This document shows positions 9,176 to 16,276 of a DNA stretch of 34,309 nucleotides, piece after piece. Each line of letters begins with the position of its first letter. Position 1 is the stretch's first letter. Source of the stretch: an uncultured Lachnospiraceae bacterium (lineage in GTDB: Bacteria; Bacillota; Clostridia; Lachnospirales; Lachnospiraceae). The stretch covers positions 1 to 34,309 of the forward strand of contig CAMWXE010000059.1 of NCBI GenBank assembly GCA_947178145.1, written 5' to 3'. The position numbers and the translations under genes are program-made. The notes under the pieces are model-generated. The model searched no databases and was not told the DNA's origin. It saw nothing but the letters and a program-made list of their open reading frames with translations.

Positions 9176-10125
9176 ATTAGATCCAATATTTCCTGAATAT
9201 GTTCCTGATTTCTGCTGCCAACGTTGATTGCATCCACTCCATTCAGCGCAAACGAAATCATTTCCTCCAAAGTGGCTTTCTCAAACCCCTCACCACCGCA
9301 CAAAGGCTTACTGCCAATCACGTTCAGCCCCATTCTGTGTGCCGCCTCGACCAACGAACAGTTTTCCCCTTTGTATGACTGGTTTTGCACTGTTGCGGCA
9401 TACGGATATTGGATATTATAGGGAATCTGAATATATTTGAAATGACTGTCTCCATTGCTGAGCTCCCGCGCAAGGCAGTCCGCTTTTTCGATGTTGATGT
9501 ACCACTGTTCTTCTTCCGGCTCCAAGGCGCACAGCTCAAGAGCCAATCCGTAAAATCTGATTTTCCCGTCCTTTACTTTCTCTTCGTACCACGCAAAAAG
9601 TTTTGCGATTTGTTCGTCAAATTCCGTCTCTGTCAATTTGGCGCGCGTGATTTCGGGAAGATGAATATAATGAATATCCAGCATGTCGATTTCCAGATTT
9701 TGAAGACTGATCTGCAGCGCAGTCTCATAAAAGTCCGGGTTCAATGTCTGATACAGCCCCTCGTATTCACAGAAATCATTCAGCCGGATTCCCTTTGGCT
9801 CCAGGACCTCATGCAGACACTTCATCGGGTTGCGTCCACTTGTGATATCCCCGAACAAAAGCCCTGCCTTTGACGCAATCGTGATATCTTCTCTCTTGAC
9901 CGCACCGGACGAAATCAGCGCGTTTACGGCTTTTCCGACATCTTTTTCCGAGCGCATCCCTCTGTAATTGATTGCTGTATCGATCGCTGTAACCCCATTT
10001 ATTACTGCAAATGTTATCGCATCTATGTATTGCTTCGAATCCTCGATGGAAAAAGAACCAAGATGGGTTCCTAATCCTATTTTTGCAGTGTTCCCGCTTC
10101 CGGTATTTTTAGTCATTTTATTCAT
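9172..10125 (-). CDS. Aldo/keto reductase family protein
   Basis: A 317-residue TIM-barrel oxidoreductase that would use NADPH to reduce carbonyl substrates. Visible family features: IGLGTHLGSFS at the start, catalytic Asp and Tyr in the TAIDTAINYRGMRSEKDVGKAV segment, the lysine in ITIASKAG, the histidine region DMLDIHYIHLPE, and the cofactor-binding end GLNVIGSKPLCGGEG and INVGSRNQEHI. A longer frame runs to 10239. GAGGAGG sits just before the ATG at 10125 (2-base spacing) and 11 bases before the ATG at 10116, so the true start is one of these two. The gene overlaps the downstream ATPase by 4 bases, an unusual partner for a reductase. Confidence 0.85.
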   Translation of the reverse strand: MNKMTKNTGSGNTAKIGLGTHLGSFSIEDSKQYIDAITFAVINGVTAIDTAINYRGMRSEKDVGKAVNALISSGAVKREDITIASKAGLLFGDITSGRNPMKCLHEVLEPKGIRLNDFCEYEGLYQTLNPDFYETALQISLQNLEIDMLDIHYIHLPEITRAKLTETEFDEQIAKLFAWYEEKVKDGKIRFYGLALELCALEPEEEQWYINIEKADCLARELSNGDSHFKYIQIPYNIQYPYAATVQNQSYKGENCSLVEAAHRMGLNVIGSKPLCGGEGFEKATLEEMISFALNGVDAINVGSRNQEHIQEILDLI

Positions 10126-10222
10126 AACCTCCTCAAATCTGAAATATACTGCAAACTTACATTTTGGGCATTCCACGCATCCGCTCCTTGCAGTATTCCA
10201 CCTAATTAGCCTTCGCAATAAA

Positions 10223-10231
10223 AGTATATCA
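10223..10231 (-). promoter_or_regulatory. Possible extended -10 promoter of the reductase-ATPase operon
   Basis: On the minus strand TGATATACT gives TG-N-TATACT, an extended -10 element about 98 bases upstream of the reductase start. No good -35 box is visible. It lies 28 bases from the inner end of the MITE, so the insertion may have altered upstream control. Confidence 0.35.
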
Positions 10232-10258
10232 GAAATCAATGAAAAAAGCGAGACGGTA

Positions 10259-10419
10259 GTTACTGTTCACTCCGTTCCAGTAACAGGCAAAAATCCATGC
10301 AAAATTTGCAATACGAACAAGGTTCGTTATGCAAATTTTGCATGGATTTTTGCTTTCAAACGATACGTTTTCTCACGGAATGCGCAGTATATGCGCATTC
10401 CTGACCTGCGAACAGTAAC
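10259..10419. mobile_element. MITE-like element with 10-bp inverted ends and 8-bp target duplication
   Basis: A 161-bp palindromic element. The ends are GTTACTGTTC (10259-10268) and its exact complement GAACAGTAAC (10410-10419). It is flanked directly by AGACGGTA on both sides (10251-10258 and 10420-10427), a perfect 8-bp target-site duplication. Inside lie a hairpin of about 32 bp (10287-10353, three-base loop, two mismatches) with T-rich flanks and a perfect 10-bp hairpin GGAATGCGCA/TGCGCATTCC (10377-10401). No coding capacity. It is non-autonomous, so a transposase must have acted in trans. Eight-base duplications fit IS66, IS6, ISL3 and others. Confidence 0.85.
10287..10353. terminator. 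Long hairpin inside the MITE, probable bidirectional terminator
   Basis: Arms 10287-10318 and 10322-10353 pair over about 32 bp with two mismatches and a 3-base loop. The outer part of each arm is GCAAAAATCC/GGATTTTTGC, so both strands end in a T-run after a GC-containing stem. This would insulate the reductase operon from transcription entering from the other side. Confidence 0.55.
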
Positions 10420-10434
10420 AGACGGTATCCATTT

Positions 10435-12030
10435 CAACATAAAACCCTCAATTCCGCGAGTTTTAAGGAGATGCGCAGACAGAAATTCTACTATGTAGAC
10501 AAGACCAGGCTGATTAAAGAGCTTTTGGAGAATTTCGGAAAGGTGAATCTGTTTACACGACCAAGGCGGTTTGGAAAAACCTGAATATGAGTATGCTGAA
10601 ATATTTTTTTGAGATAGGAAGTGACAACAGCACGCTCTTTGACGGGCTCGATATTTCAAGAGAACAGGAACTATGTGCAGAGTATATGGGGAAATTTCCT
10701 GTTATTTCCATCACATTAAAGGGTGCAACCGGGGAAAATTTCGCAGATGCAAAAGGCATGCTCCGAAACATTATCGGAAATGAAGCGATGCGATTTCAGT
10801 TTCTGCTGCAGAGCAGCTGTCTGACAGAGATAGAGCGCAAGCGCTATGAAGCGCTGATCAATATCGATCAGACAGGTGCATTTACAATGTCAGACGAGCT
10901 GCTGAAAGCCAGCCTGCTGCTCCTGTCGCAGCTTCTGGAAAAGCATTATGGACAGACGATTGTCATGCTGATTGACGAATATGATGTTCCGCTTGATAAG
11001 GCATACCGGTCAGGATATTATGATGCCATGGTGGAACTCATACGGGTTTTGTTTGGCAATGCATTTAAAACAAATGAAAGTCTGAAGCTTGCAGTTTTGA
11101 CGGGGTGTTTAAGAATATCCAAGGAGAGCATTTTTACTGGACTAAACAATTTTAAGGTATACACGGTAAAAGATGTTCGTTACAAGGAATACTTTGGATT
11201 TACGGACGCAGAAGTCAGAAAAATGCTCGAATACTATGGGTTTGTAAACCAATATGATGCCATAAAAGAGTGGTATGACGGTTATTGGTTTGGCAATACA
11301 AGTATATACTGTCCATGGGATGTGATGGAATGAAATTGAACAACTGATTGACGGGAAAAGTGTTCGAAAAATGCTACGTCAGGAATTGACATACCGAGAT
11401 CTGGACTCCGATATAGACAACCTGTGGAGCATTCTTTTTACGACGGGCTATCTGACGCAGTGCGGTACACAGACTGGGGAGCTGACAGAGCTTGTCATTC
11501 CAAACAGGGAGATACAATGGATATTCGTCCAGCAGATACGCGAGTGGTTTCGGGAGAGAATGCTGCGCAACACAGAGAAACTGGAGCGCTTCTGTGCGGC
11601 TTTCCAGGAAAATGACGCGGACGCAGTTGAGCGGGAGTTCAACGAGTACCTCGATGATATGATCAGCATTCGTGACACTGGTGTCAGAAAAGAGATGAAA
11701 GAGAACTTTTATCACGGACTGCTGCTTGGGATTCTGTCTCACATAGATGACTGGATGGTTCAGTCCAATGCCGAGTCGGGGGATGGCTACAGTGATATCA
11801 GTATCGAAATCAGGAACAGGGAAATTGGCATTGTCATTGAACTAAAATACGCGGAGGATGGTGCGTTTGAGGAAGGATGTCTGGAGGCAATGAAGCAGAT
11901 CAGGGAGAGACGGTATGAGGAGTCGCTCCTAAAGGATGGCATGAAGACCATTTACCGCTATGGGATTGCCTGCTACAGGAAACGGTGCAGAGTCGTGTCC
12001 GAACAATATTCCGGGAGGAAGTCAGATTGA
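10435..12030 (+). pseudogene. AAA-ATPase-like/PD-(D/E)XK nuclease gene, frameshifted and internally deleted
   Basis: Three blocks of one family are visible. From about 10441 the frame reads LNSASFKEMRRQKFYYVDKT, then LFTRPRRFGKT (Walker A) and stops at 10572. One missing base in ACC(C)TG restores LNMSMLKYFFEIG, which continues as an open frame (10587-11333) with Walker B VMLIDEYD, ending at IYCPWDVM. There about 40 residues are missing and the frame shifts. It resumes at NEIEQLIDGKSVRKMLRQEL and runs to 12030 with the nuclease-like end (IEIRNREIGIVIELKYA) and the usual RYGIACYRKRCRVV tail. Overall length and domain order match the family. It is broken at two or more points. The MITE sits just before its N-terminus. 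Confidence 0.88.
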
Positions 12031-12228
12031 GCATATTGGAAATCGCAGAGAATAAGAAACAATATCTCGAGCTGCTTCTGCTTGCGGATGAGCAGGAAAG
12101 CATGATTGACCAATACTTAGAACGAGGCGCACTGTGTCAGGAATTTTTTTGTCGACAACTATGACCACCCTATTTTCGAGTGCGGAACACAGCTGATTGA
12201 CATGGTTTGCCTGCGAATGGAATTGTAA
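12027..12228 (+). pseudogene. GNAT acetyltransferase gene with its middle deleted
   Basis: GGAGG precedes a TTG start at 12027 that overlaps the stop of the nuclease gene. The frame reads as the N-terminus of a Lachnospiraceae GNAT (LEIAENKKQYLELLLLADEQ, then MIDQYLERGALC). After about 38 residues it jumps to EFF and, once one base is removed from a run of seven T, to VDNYDHPIFECGTQLIDMVC and LRMEL-stop, the usual C-terminus. About 90-100 residues containing the acetyl-CoA-binding motif are missing. The family identification rests on my recollection of the conserved ends. The reading frame itself is direct. Confidence 0.75.
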
Positions 12229-12242
12229 TATTCACGAATACA

Positions 12243-12280
12243 AAAACTTCCCTTGTATCAGCCACAACAAGGGAAGTTTT
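12243..12280. terminator. Bidirectional terminator between GNAT remnant and MFS gene
   Basis: A perfect 14-bp stem, AAAACTTCCCTTGT (12243-12256) and its complement (12267-12280), with a 10-base loop. The A/T-rich outer ends give U-rich 3' tails on both strands. It lies 16 bases after the MFS stop codon on the minus strand. Confidence 0.85.
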
Positions 12281-12295
12281 GCATTTTGACAGTCC

Positions 12296-13588
12296 TTACG
12301 TTTCGTTATATTGATACTTCTTCAGTTTCCGGCCTGTGATGACACAAATTAATGTCCCGCTCACGCCGAGCACAAACATCATCAGTGCAGCACCAGAACC
12401 CTTTCCTGCGCCAAAGAGTGTTTTCAGAACGGTTAAATCGCCATATTCGCGCATAACAGGTTCGCATACATGGTCTACCATAAAACCACCTAAAAACAAT
12501 CCGATCGGAATCGTAAAAAACTGGAACGTGTTGCGGCATGCGTAAACACGTCCTTGCAGCTCTAACGGAATCGTAGTCCTGAGAATCACGTCCATATTTG
12601 CATTCATAACTGGTACCAGAACCCATCCGATTATCTGTCCGATACACCATAAGACTGGCTCTCTGCAAAATGCCAGCAAAAAATTTTCCGTTCCCAGCGA
12701 AAACAGCATTGTCAGATAAATGACCTTTACCCGATCCTTCGGCTTTGGCAGAACCGAGACAATCAAACTGCCAATAATCATGGCAGCACCGGAGCAGGAT
12801 GTGACAATTCCCAAAACCGATGAACCACCCTTCGGATTCGGAAGCACATAGCCCGGCAAAGTTGCATCAAAAGCGGATGCCACCAGATTCACACCTGACA
12901 TAAATAAGATCAGTGTCATGACCAGTGGGTTTTCTCTCAAAAACACAAGTCCTTCTTTGGCAAGCTTCCGCACACTTTCTCTCTCCACACTCCTGCTTTC
13001 AGGAATTCTGATCAAAAACAGCAATGCCGTAAACGCTACAAGAAAGCTTCCAATATCGACCGCCACCACACCGTTGAGCCCCACAAATGCATACAATGCT
13101 GTAGCAATCAGCGGATTCAATATGGAGATCAGCGAGCTTGACAATGAGCGAAGTCCGCTTGTCTTCTGATAATATTTTTCAGGAATGACCAATGTCATGG
13201 CAACCTCTGACGCAGGCTGCTGTACTGTATTCATTAATCCCGAAATCACATTTAGAACATATAAGTGCCATACCGCCAGACAATTTGTCCGAAATAAAAT
13301 AAATACTATAATAGTGCATATTGCCGCCGATACATCACAGCCAAGCATCATTCTCTTTTTGTCAAACCGGTCGGTCAGTGCCCCGGCAAAGATACTCATC
13401 AATACATACGGCGTGTAAGAGCATATGGTAAGCGCCGCTGTGCTCAGCGAAGAACCGGTTTTCTCATACAGCCATAAAGTCAGTGCAAATGTTGTTATAC
13501 TGCTGCCGAGTTGAGATATACTTTGGGTACTCCAGAGAATCCAAAATTCTCTCAACGCAGACAATTCTTTCTTTTTTCCGTGTTTCAT
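12296..13588 (-). CDS. MFS efflux transporter (DHA3, macrolide-efflux-like)
   Basis: A 430-residue transporter with about 12 membrane segments. It shows the MFS loop 2-3 signature AGALTDRFDKKRMM and the second-half equivalents. The N-terminal pattern (FWILWSTQSISQLGSSITTFAL) and overall layout resemble drug:H+ antiporter 3 proteins such as Mef-type macrolide pumps. The substrate cannot be deduced. A longer frame runs to 13633. ATG 13588 is chosen because AAAAGGAGCAGAGAA precedes it. Upstream lies a 157-base leader with a promoter, a 12-codon leader peptide and alternative hairpins, so expression is probably inducible by attenuation. The aminoglycoside nucleotidyltransferase-like gene is divergent to it. 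Confidence 0.88.
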   Translation of the reverse strand: MKHGKKKELSALREFWILWSTQSISQLGSSITTFALTLWLYEKTGSSLSTAALTICSYTPYVLMSIFAGALTDRFDKKRMMLGCDVSAAICTIIVFILFRTNCLAVWHLYVLNVISGLMNTVQQPASEVAMTLVIPEKYYQKTSGLRSLSSSLISILNPLIATALYAFVGLNGVVAVDIGSFLVAFTALLFLIRIPESRSVERESVRKLAKEGLVFLRENPLVMTLILFMSGVNLVASAFDATLPGYVLPNPKGGSSVLGIVTSCSGAAMIIGSLIVSVLPKPKDRVKVIYLTMLFSLGTENFLLAFCREPVLWCIGQIIGWVLVPVMNANMDVILRTTIPLELQGRVYACRNTFQFFTIPIGLFLGGFMVDHVCEPVMREYGDLTVLKTLFGAGKGSGAALMMFVLGVSGTLICVITGRKLKKYQYNET

Positions 13589-13620
13589 TTCTCTGCTCCT
13601 TTTGTTTTTCATATATTTAT

Positions 13621-13694
13621 CAAAAAGAAGCAAAGCCTGAGGATATCAGCACAGTGCTGTTCCTCCATGCAGTCCCCTCAGACTCTGCATGGAG
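13621..13694 (-). promoter_or_regulatory. Attenuator: mutually exclusive hairpins in the MFS leader
   Basis: Read on the minus strand, CTCCATGCAG (13685-13694) pairs perfectly with CTGCATGGAG (13663-13672). The later hairpin uses GAGG (13662-13665), CAGCAC/GTGCTG and CCTC (13639-13642), with an alternative outer CTGAGG/CCTCAG pairing (13676-13681 with 13637-13642). It is followed by a T-rich run (13621-13636), as in an intrinsic terminator. The GGAG segment is shared, so the two structures cannot both form. The first arm overlaps leader-peptide codons 8-11, so ribosome position would decide which forms. Confidence 0.6.
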
Positions 13695-13716
13695 CGAATG
13701 CAATACAAAGTTTCAT
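13678..13716 (-). CDS. Leader peptide of the MFS pump (12 residues)
   Basis: A short frame encoding MKLCIAFAPCRV then TGA. A good ribosome binding site, AAAGGA, lies 7 bases before its ATG (13716), and it sits about 30 bases after the predicted transcription start. Codons 8-11 overlap the first arm of the alternative hairpin, and the stop lies just before the second. Such cis-acting peptides control many antibiotic-resistance genes (erm, mef/msr, cat, tet leaders) by drug-induced ribosome stalling. Here the function is inferred from layout. The peptide does not match a leader I can name. Confidence 0.6.
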   Translation of the reverse strand: MKLCIAFAPCRV

Positions 13717-13752
13717 GTTTCGTTCCTTTCGTGGTTTTCTGTTTTTTATTGC

Positions 13753-13781
13753 ATTATAACCGATATATTATACAAAGGCAA
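13753..13781 (-). promoter_or_regulatory. Sigma-A promoter of the MFS leader
   Basis: On the minus strand, TTGCCT (13776-13781) and a perfect TATAAT (13753-13758) are separated by exactly 17 bases. This puts the transcript start near 13745, about 30 bases before the leader-peptide start and 157 before the pump. The divergent promoter of the nucleotidyltransferase gene must lie in the same AT-rich stretch. Confidence 0.75.
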
Positions 13782-13820
13782 ATTATTTTTGAGCCGCAAC
13801 AAGCGGCATGGAGGATTTTT

Positions 13821-14591
13821 ATGGACGAATATTCTAATGTAATAGACGATTTTGTGCGCCAGAACCGAATTATTTTAGGTGAAAATCTGGTTGGCATCTA
13901 TCTCCACGGCTCTGCTGTGATGGGCTGCTTCAACGGGCAGAAGAGCGATCTTGACTTCATTATTGTCATAAAGGACGAGTTCCCAGATGCGACAAAGCGC
14001 GCATATATGGACATGGTTGTCGCGCTGAACAAACAGGCACCCGAAAAGGGCATCGAACTCAGCATTGTCAGGGAAAATGTGTGCAGCCCGTTTGTGTATC
14101 CAACGCCGTTTGAACTCCATTTTTCCATCGCACACTTAAACTGGTATCAGACCAGCCCCGGCGATTACATTGAGAAGATGCGCGGTACAGACAAGGATTT
14201 GGCTGCTCATTTTACCATCATATATCACAGGGGCAAGGTACTGTATGGGAAACCGGTCCACGAAGTCTTTTGCGAAGTCAGCAGGGAAAACTATTTTGAC
14301 AGTATCTGGAGTGACATTGAGCATGCACAGACGGAAATCCTGGAAAATCCTACCTATATTATTCTGAATCTGTGCAGGGTACTTGCCTGGCAAAGAGAGA
14401 ATCTTATCCTCTCAAAATCCGAGGGTGCACAGTGGGGACTAACCAATATTCCCGAGAAATATGCCGGATTGATTGCCGGTGCGCTGGCCGATTATGAAGC
14501 CCACAATGCGAATTGGGGACAGCATGGAAAACCAGATGAGACACGCGCAAAAGAGTATGCTGACTACATGCTCACTCAGATAAAAAGATGA
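13821..14591 (+). CDS. Aminoglycoside nucleotidyltransferase-like protein (ANT(9)/AadA-like, DUF4111)
   Basis: A 256-residue protein with the nucleotidyltransferase signature HGSAVMGCFNGQKSDLDFII (GS followed by DxD, residues about 30-49) and the helical C-terminal DUF4111 domain of streptomycin/spectinomycin adenylyltransferases (YIILNLCRVLAWQRENLILSKSEGAQWG). Enzymes of this type transfer AMP from ATP to an aminoglycoside hydroxyl. Genomic relatives are often of unproven activity, so resistance is a hypothesis. A longer frame starts at 13689. The ATG at 13821 is correct because GGAGG lies 6 bases before it. It is divergent to the MFS efflux gene, forming a plausible resistance pair. Confidence 0.85.
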   Translation: MDEYSNVIDDFVRQNRIILGENLVGIYLHGSAVMGCFNGQKSDLDFIIVIKDEFPDATKRAYMDMVVALNKQAPEKGIELSIVRENVCSPFVYPTPFELHFSIAHLNWYQTSPGDYIEKMRGTDKDLAAHFTIIYHRGKVLYGKPVHEVFCEVSRENYFDSIWSDIEHAQTEILENPTYIILNLCRVLAWQRENLILSKSEGAQWGLTNIPEKYAGLIAGALADYEAHNANWGQHGKPDETRAKEYADYMLTQIKR

Positions 14592-14719
14592 TCGTTTCAT
14601 AACCGCTCCCCCGCATATCTGATGGTATATTTCCTATATTGGAGTAAAATTAGTATAACATACGGATATGTCCGAATCAATCCTGATGCGGGACACTGCT
14701 TTTAATTTTCCACTGCCTG

Positions 14720-14728
14720 TGCTATACT
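14720..14728 (+). promoter_or_regulatory. Extended -10 promoter of the serine hydrolase gene
   Basis: TG-C-TATACT (14720-14728), with no clear -35 box. The transcript would start near 14735, leaving a leader of about 100 bases before the ATG at 14839. That leader is unusually GC-rich for an intergenic stretch and contains a small CGGG/CCCG hairpin. I see no known riboswitch in it. Confidence 0.5.
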
Positions 14729-14838
14729 ATAAGAAAGGAACAGGTACGGGAAGTTATTACCCGCGAACGCTGGGAATGCCGGAAGCACAGTGCAGATGAG
14801 GTCAGGCAGTTACCGAGACGGAAAGAAAGGAGCCCCCG

Positions 14839-16110
14839 ATGGATACCATGGACAGATTAAGCGATTATATCACCACGGAACTTGATTACTGGAATTTTTC
14901 CGGCGTAATCAGGGTTGTACAGAACGGCAAAGTCCTGTTTGAGACCAGCCGCGGCTGTGCCAATATTGCATTTGACATCAAGAACGACATGACAACGCGC
15001 TTTACCGTCGCCTCCATTGCGAAGCAGTTTACCGCATTTGCAGTCATGCTGCTGTATGACCGCGGAATGCTGCAGCTTCATGAAAAGGCAAACCGATACC
15101 TGCCCTCCAATCTGCAGCTGCCCACGGAAATCACTGTCCACAATCTGTTGTCCCACACATCAGGGCTGCACAATAATTATAACTTTGAAGATGATTTTTA
15201 TGTATACGAAGACAGAAAGCCATATGATAAAGAAACATTTTTCAAAGACTGGATTCTTAAAAAGCCGATTGGAAAACCCGGGGAGGCGTTTGATTACAAC
15301 AATTCCAATTACACGCTGCTTGCGTGGATCATAGAAGCCGTCTCGGGACAGTCCTACAGCGAATTTTTGACGGAACACATTTTTTCAAGGCTTGGTATGA
15401 TTCATACGGCCTATGACAACGGTCAGGAAATCCTGCGAAACAAGGCGGAAAACTACCTGAACAACTACGGTGTGCTGGTCAGGGCTCCCTACACAAATCC
15501 TCTGTTTGGCATTGGCGCAGGGGCGCTCGTCACAAACTGCGACGACTTGCAGCGTTGGTATACGTGCCTGAAGAACAGGGAACTCTTGTCAGAACAGGCC
15601 TGCAAAATATTTTTTACGGAAAATAAAAACCACTACTGCTACGGCTTGGAGCGGTATGAAGAATACGGTACGGTTAAGTACGCGCACGGCGGCGATTTTA
15701 TTGGCGTGCTGGCTTATGCGCAGTATTTTTTTGACGAAGATATCTGTATCATAATCCTGTCCAATACCGAGGCGCTTGACCAGTACCGTCTGGGAGCTGG
15801 AATCTCAGCAATCCTGCACAACGAACCGGCGAACCATTCACGCAGACCAAAAGAAGTTCCCCTGCCGCCGGAAGCACTCCAACAATACACCGGAACCTAT
15901 CTTCCCGGCAAAATACAGATTCAGGAAAGGAACGGCAAACTGTATCTGGTCCGCGTGAACCAAAACATTCATATCGAACTGTACTGCGTCGGAGAGCACA
16001 GCTTTATGCGGCGTCATGAAGAGCAGTCCGTTCCCCACAAATTAATCCAGAATGGCGCGTCCACGCCTTCCGTGTGGGGGTATGAGCGCGTCAGTACACG
16101 GTTTATATAG
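14839..16110 (+). CDS. Serine hydrolase, beta-lactamase family (class C/PBP4*-like)
   Basis: A 423-residue protein with the complete serine beta-lactamase/DD-peptidase fold: SIAK (Ser59, Lys62), YNN (Tyr153-Asn155) and HGG (283-285) in place of KTG. No signal peptide is visible, so it is probably cytoplasmic, unlike true secreted beta-lactamases. Esterase- or peptidase-type activity is more likely than antibiotic hydrolysis. The last 90 residues (from about ALQQYTGTYLPGKIQI) form the lipocalin-like C-terminal beta domain often attached to this family. The start is fixed by AAAGGAG shortly before the ATG. A terminator-like hairpin follows 105 bases after the stop. Confidence 0.85.
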   Translation: MDTMDRLSDYITTELDYWNFSGVIRVVQNGKVLFETSRGCANIAFDIKNDMTTRFTVASIAKQFTAFAVMLLYDRGMLQLHEKANRYLPSNLQLPTEITVHNLLSHTSGLHNNYNFEDDFYVYEDRKPYDKETFFKDWILKKPIGKPGEAFDYNNSNYTLLAWIIEAVSGQSYSEFLTEHIFSRLGMIHTAYDNGQEILRNKAENYLNNYGVLVRAPYTNPLFGIGAGALVTNCDDLQRWYTCLKNRELLSEQACKIFFTENKNHYCYGLERYEEYGTVKYAHGGDFIGVLAYAQYFFDEDICIIILSNTEALDQYRLGAGISAILHNEPANHSRRPKEVPLPPEALQQYTGTYLPGKIQIQERNGKLYLVRVNQNIHIELYCVGEHSFMRRHEEQSVPHKLIQNGASTPSVWGYERVSTRFI

Positions 16111-16142
16111 AGAGGAACTTGGCTTTTCTCCTTGCCAGTCTC

Positions 16143-16171
16143 TTGCATTTCAATTCTGTTTGCGATAGAAT
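16143..16171 (+). promoter_or_regulatory. Sigma-A promoter upstream of the DUF6483 gene
   Basis: TTGCAT (16143-16148) and TAGAAT (16166-16171) are each one or two bases from consensus and 17 bases apart. The start would be near 16178, only about 70 bases before a terminator, so the transcript begins with a short structured leader or is a separate small RNA. Confidence 0.65.
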
Positions 16172-16177
16172 AGCGGT

Positions 16178-16250
16178 TAGTGACAGGTTGCAGATACTTG
16201 TGGGGTCTGTGACCGGAGAGGGAACCTGCGAGCCCTCTCATTTTCTTTTT
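16178..16250 (+). ncRNA. Candidate structured leader or small RNA ending in a terminator
   Basis: About 73 bases between the promoter and the DUF6483 gene. The 3' end is an intrinsic terminator: GAGAGGG (16216-16222), a 10-base loop, CCCTCTC (16233-16239), then ATTTTCTTTTT. The loop contains AACCTG (16223-16228), which is exactly complementary to CAGGTT (16184-16189) upstream. This allows a pseudoknot or a competing anti-terminator. A small CAGAT/GGTCTG helix lies between. It matches no riboswitch or T-box consensus that I know. It may be an attenuator for the downstream gene or an independent small RNA. Confidence 0.5.
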
Positions 16251-16276
16251 AAGAACGAACGGAAAGGATATTTTCA

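Noticed and set aside
10251..10427. CRISPR-like repeats
   Set aside because: The palindromes are not regularly spaced direct repeats. They form one element with inverted ends and a target duplication.
9968..10498. A 176-codon plus-strand frame
   Set aside because: It runs antisense to the reductase start and straight through the MITE, and has no ribosome binding site or family resemblance.
10555..10600. Programmed -1 frameshifting at GGAAAAACC in the AAA-ATPase-like gene
   Set aside because: The heptamer is only weakly slippery, no stimulating structure is evident, and the same gene carries a separate internal deletion, so simple inactivation is the better explanation.
14735..14838. Leader peptide or riboswitch upstream of the serine hydrolase
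   Set aside because: Only a 7-codon frame without ribosome binding site and a 4-bp hairpin are present, with no competing structures like those of the MFS leader.
16178..16250. T-box riboswitch upstream of DUF6483
   Set aside because: The AGGGAACCTGCG segment faintly resembles the T-box consensus, but the leader is far too short, has no stem I with a specifier loop, and the gene has no link to amino acids.
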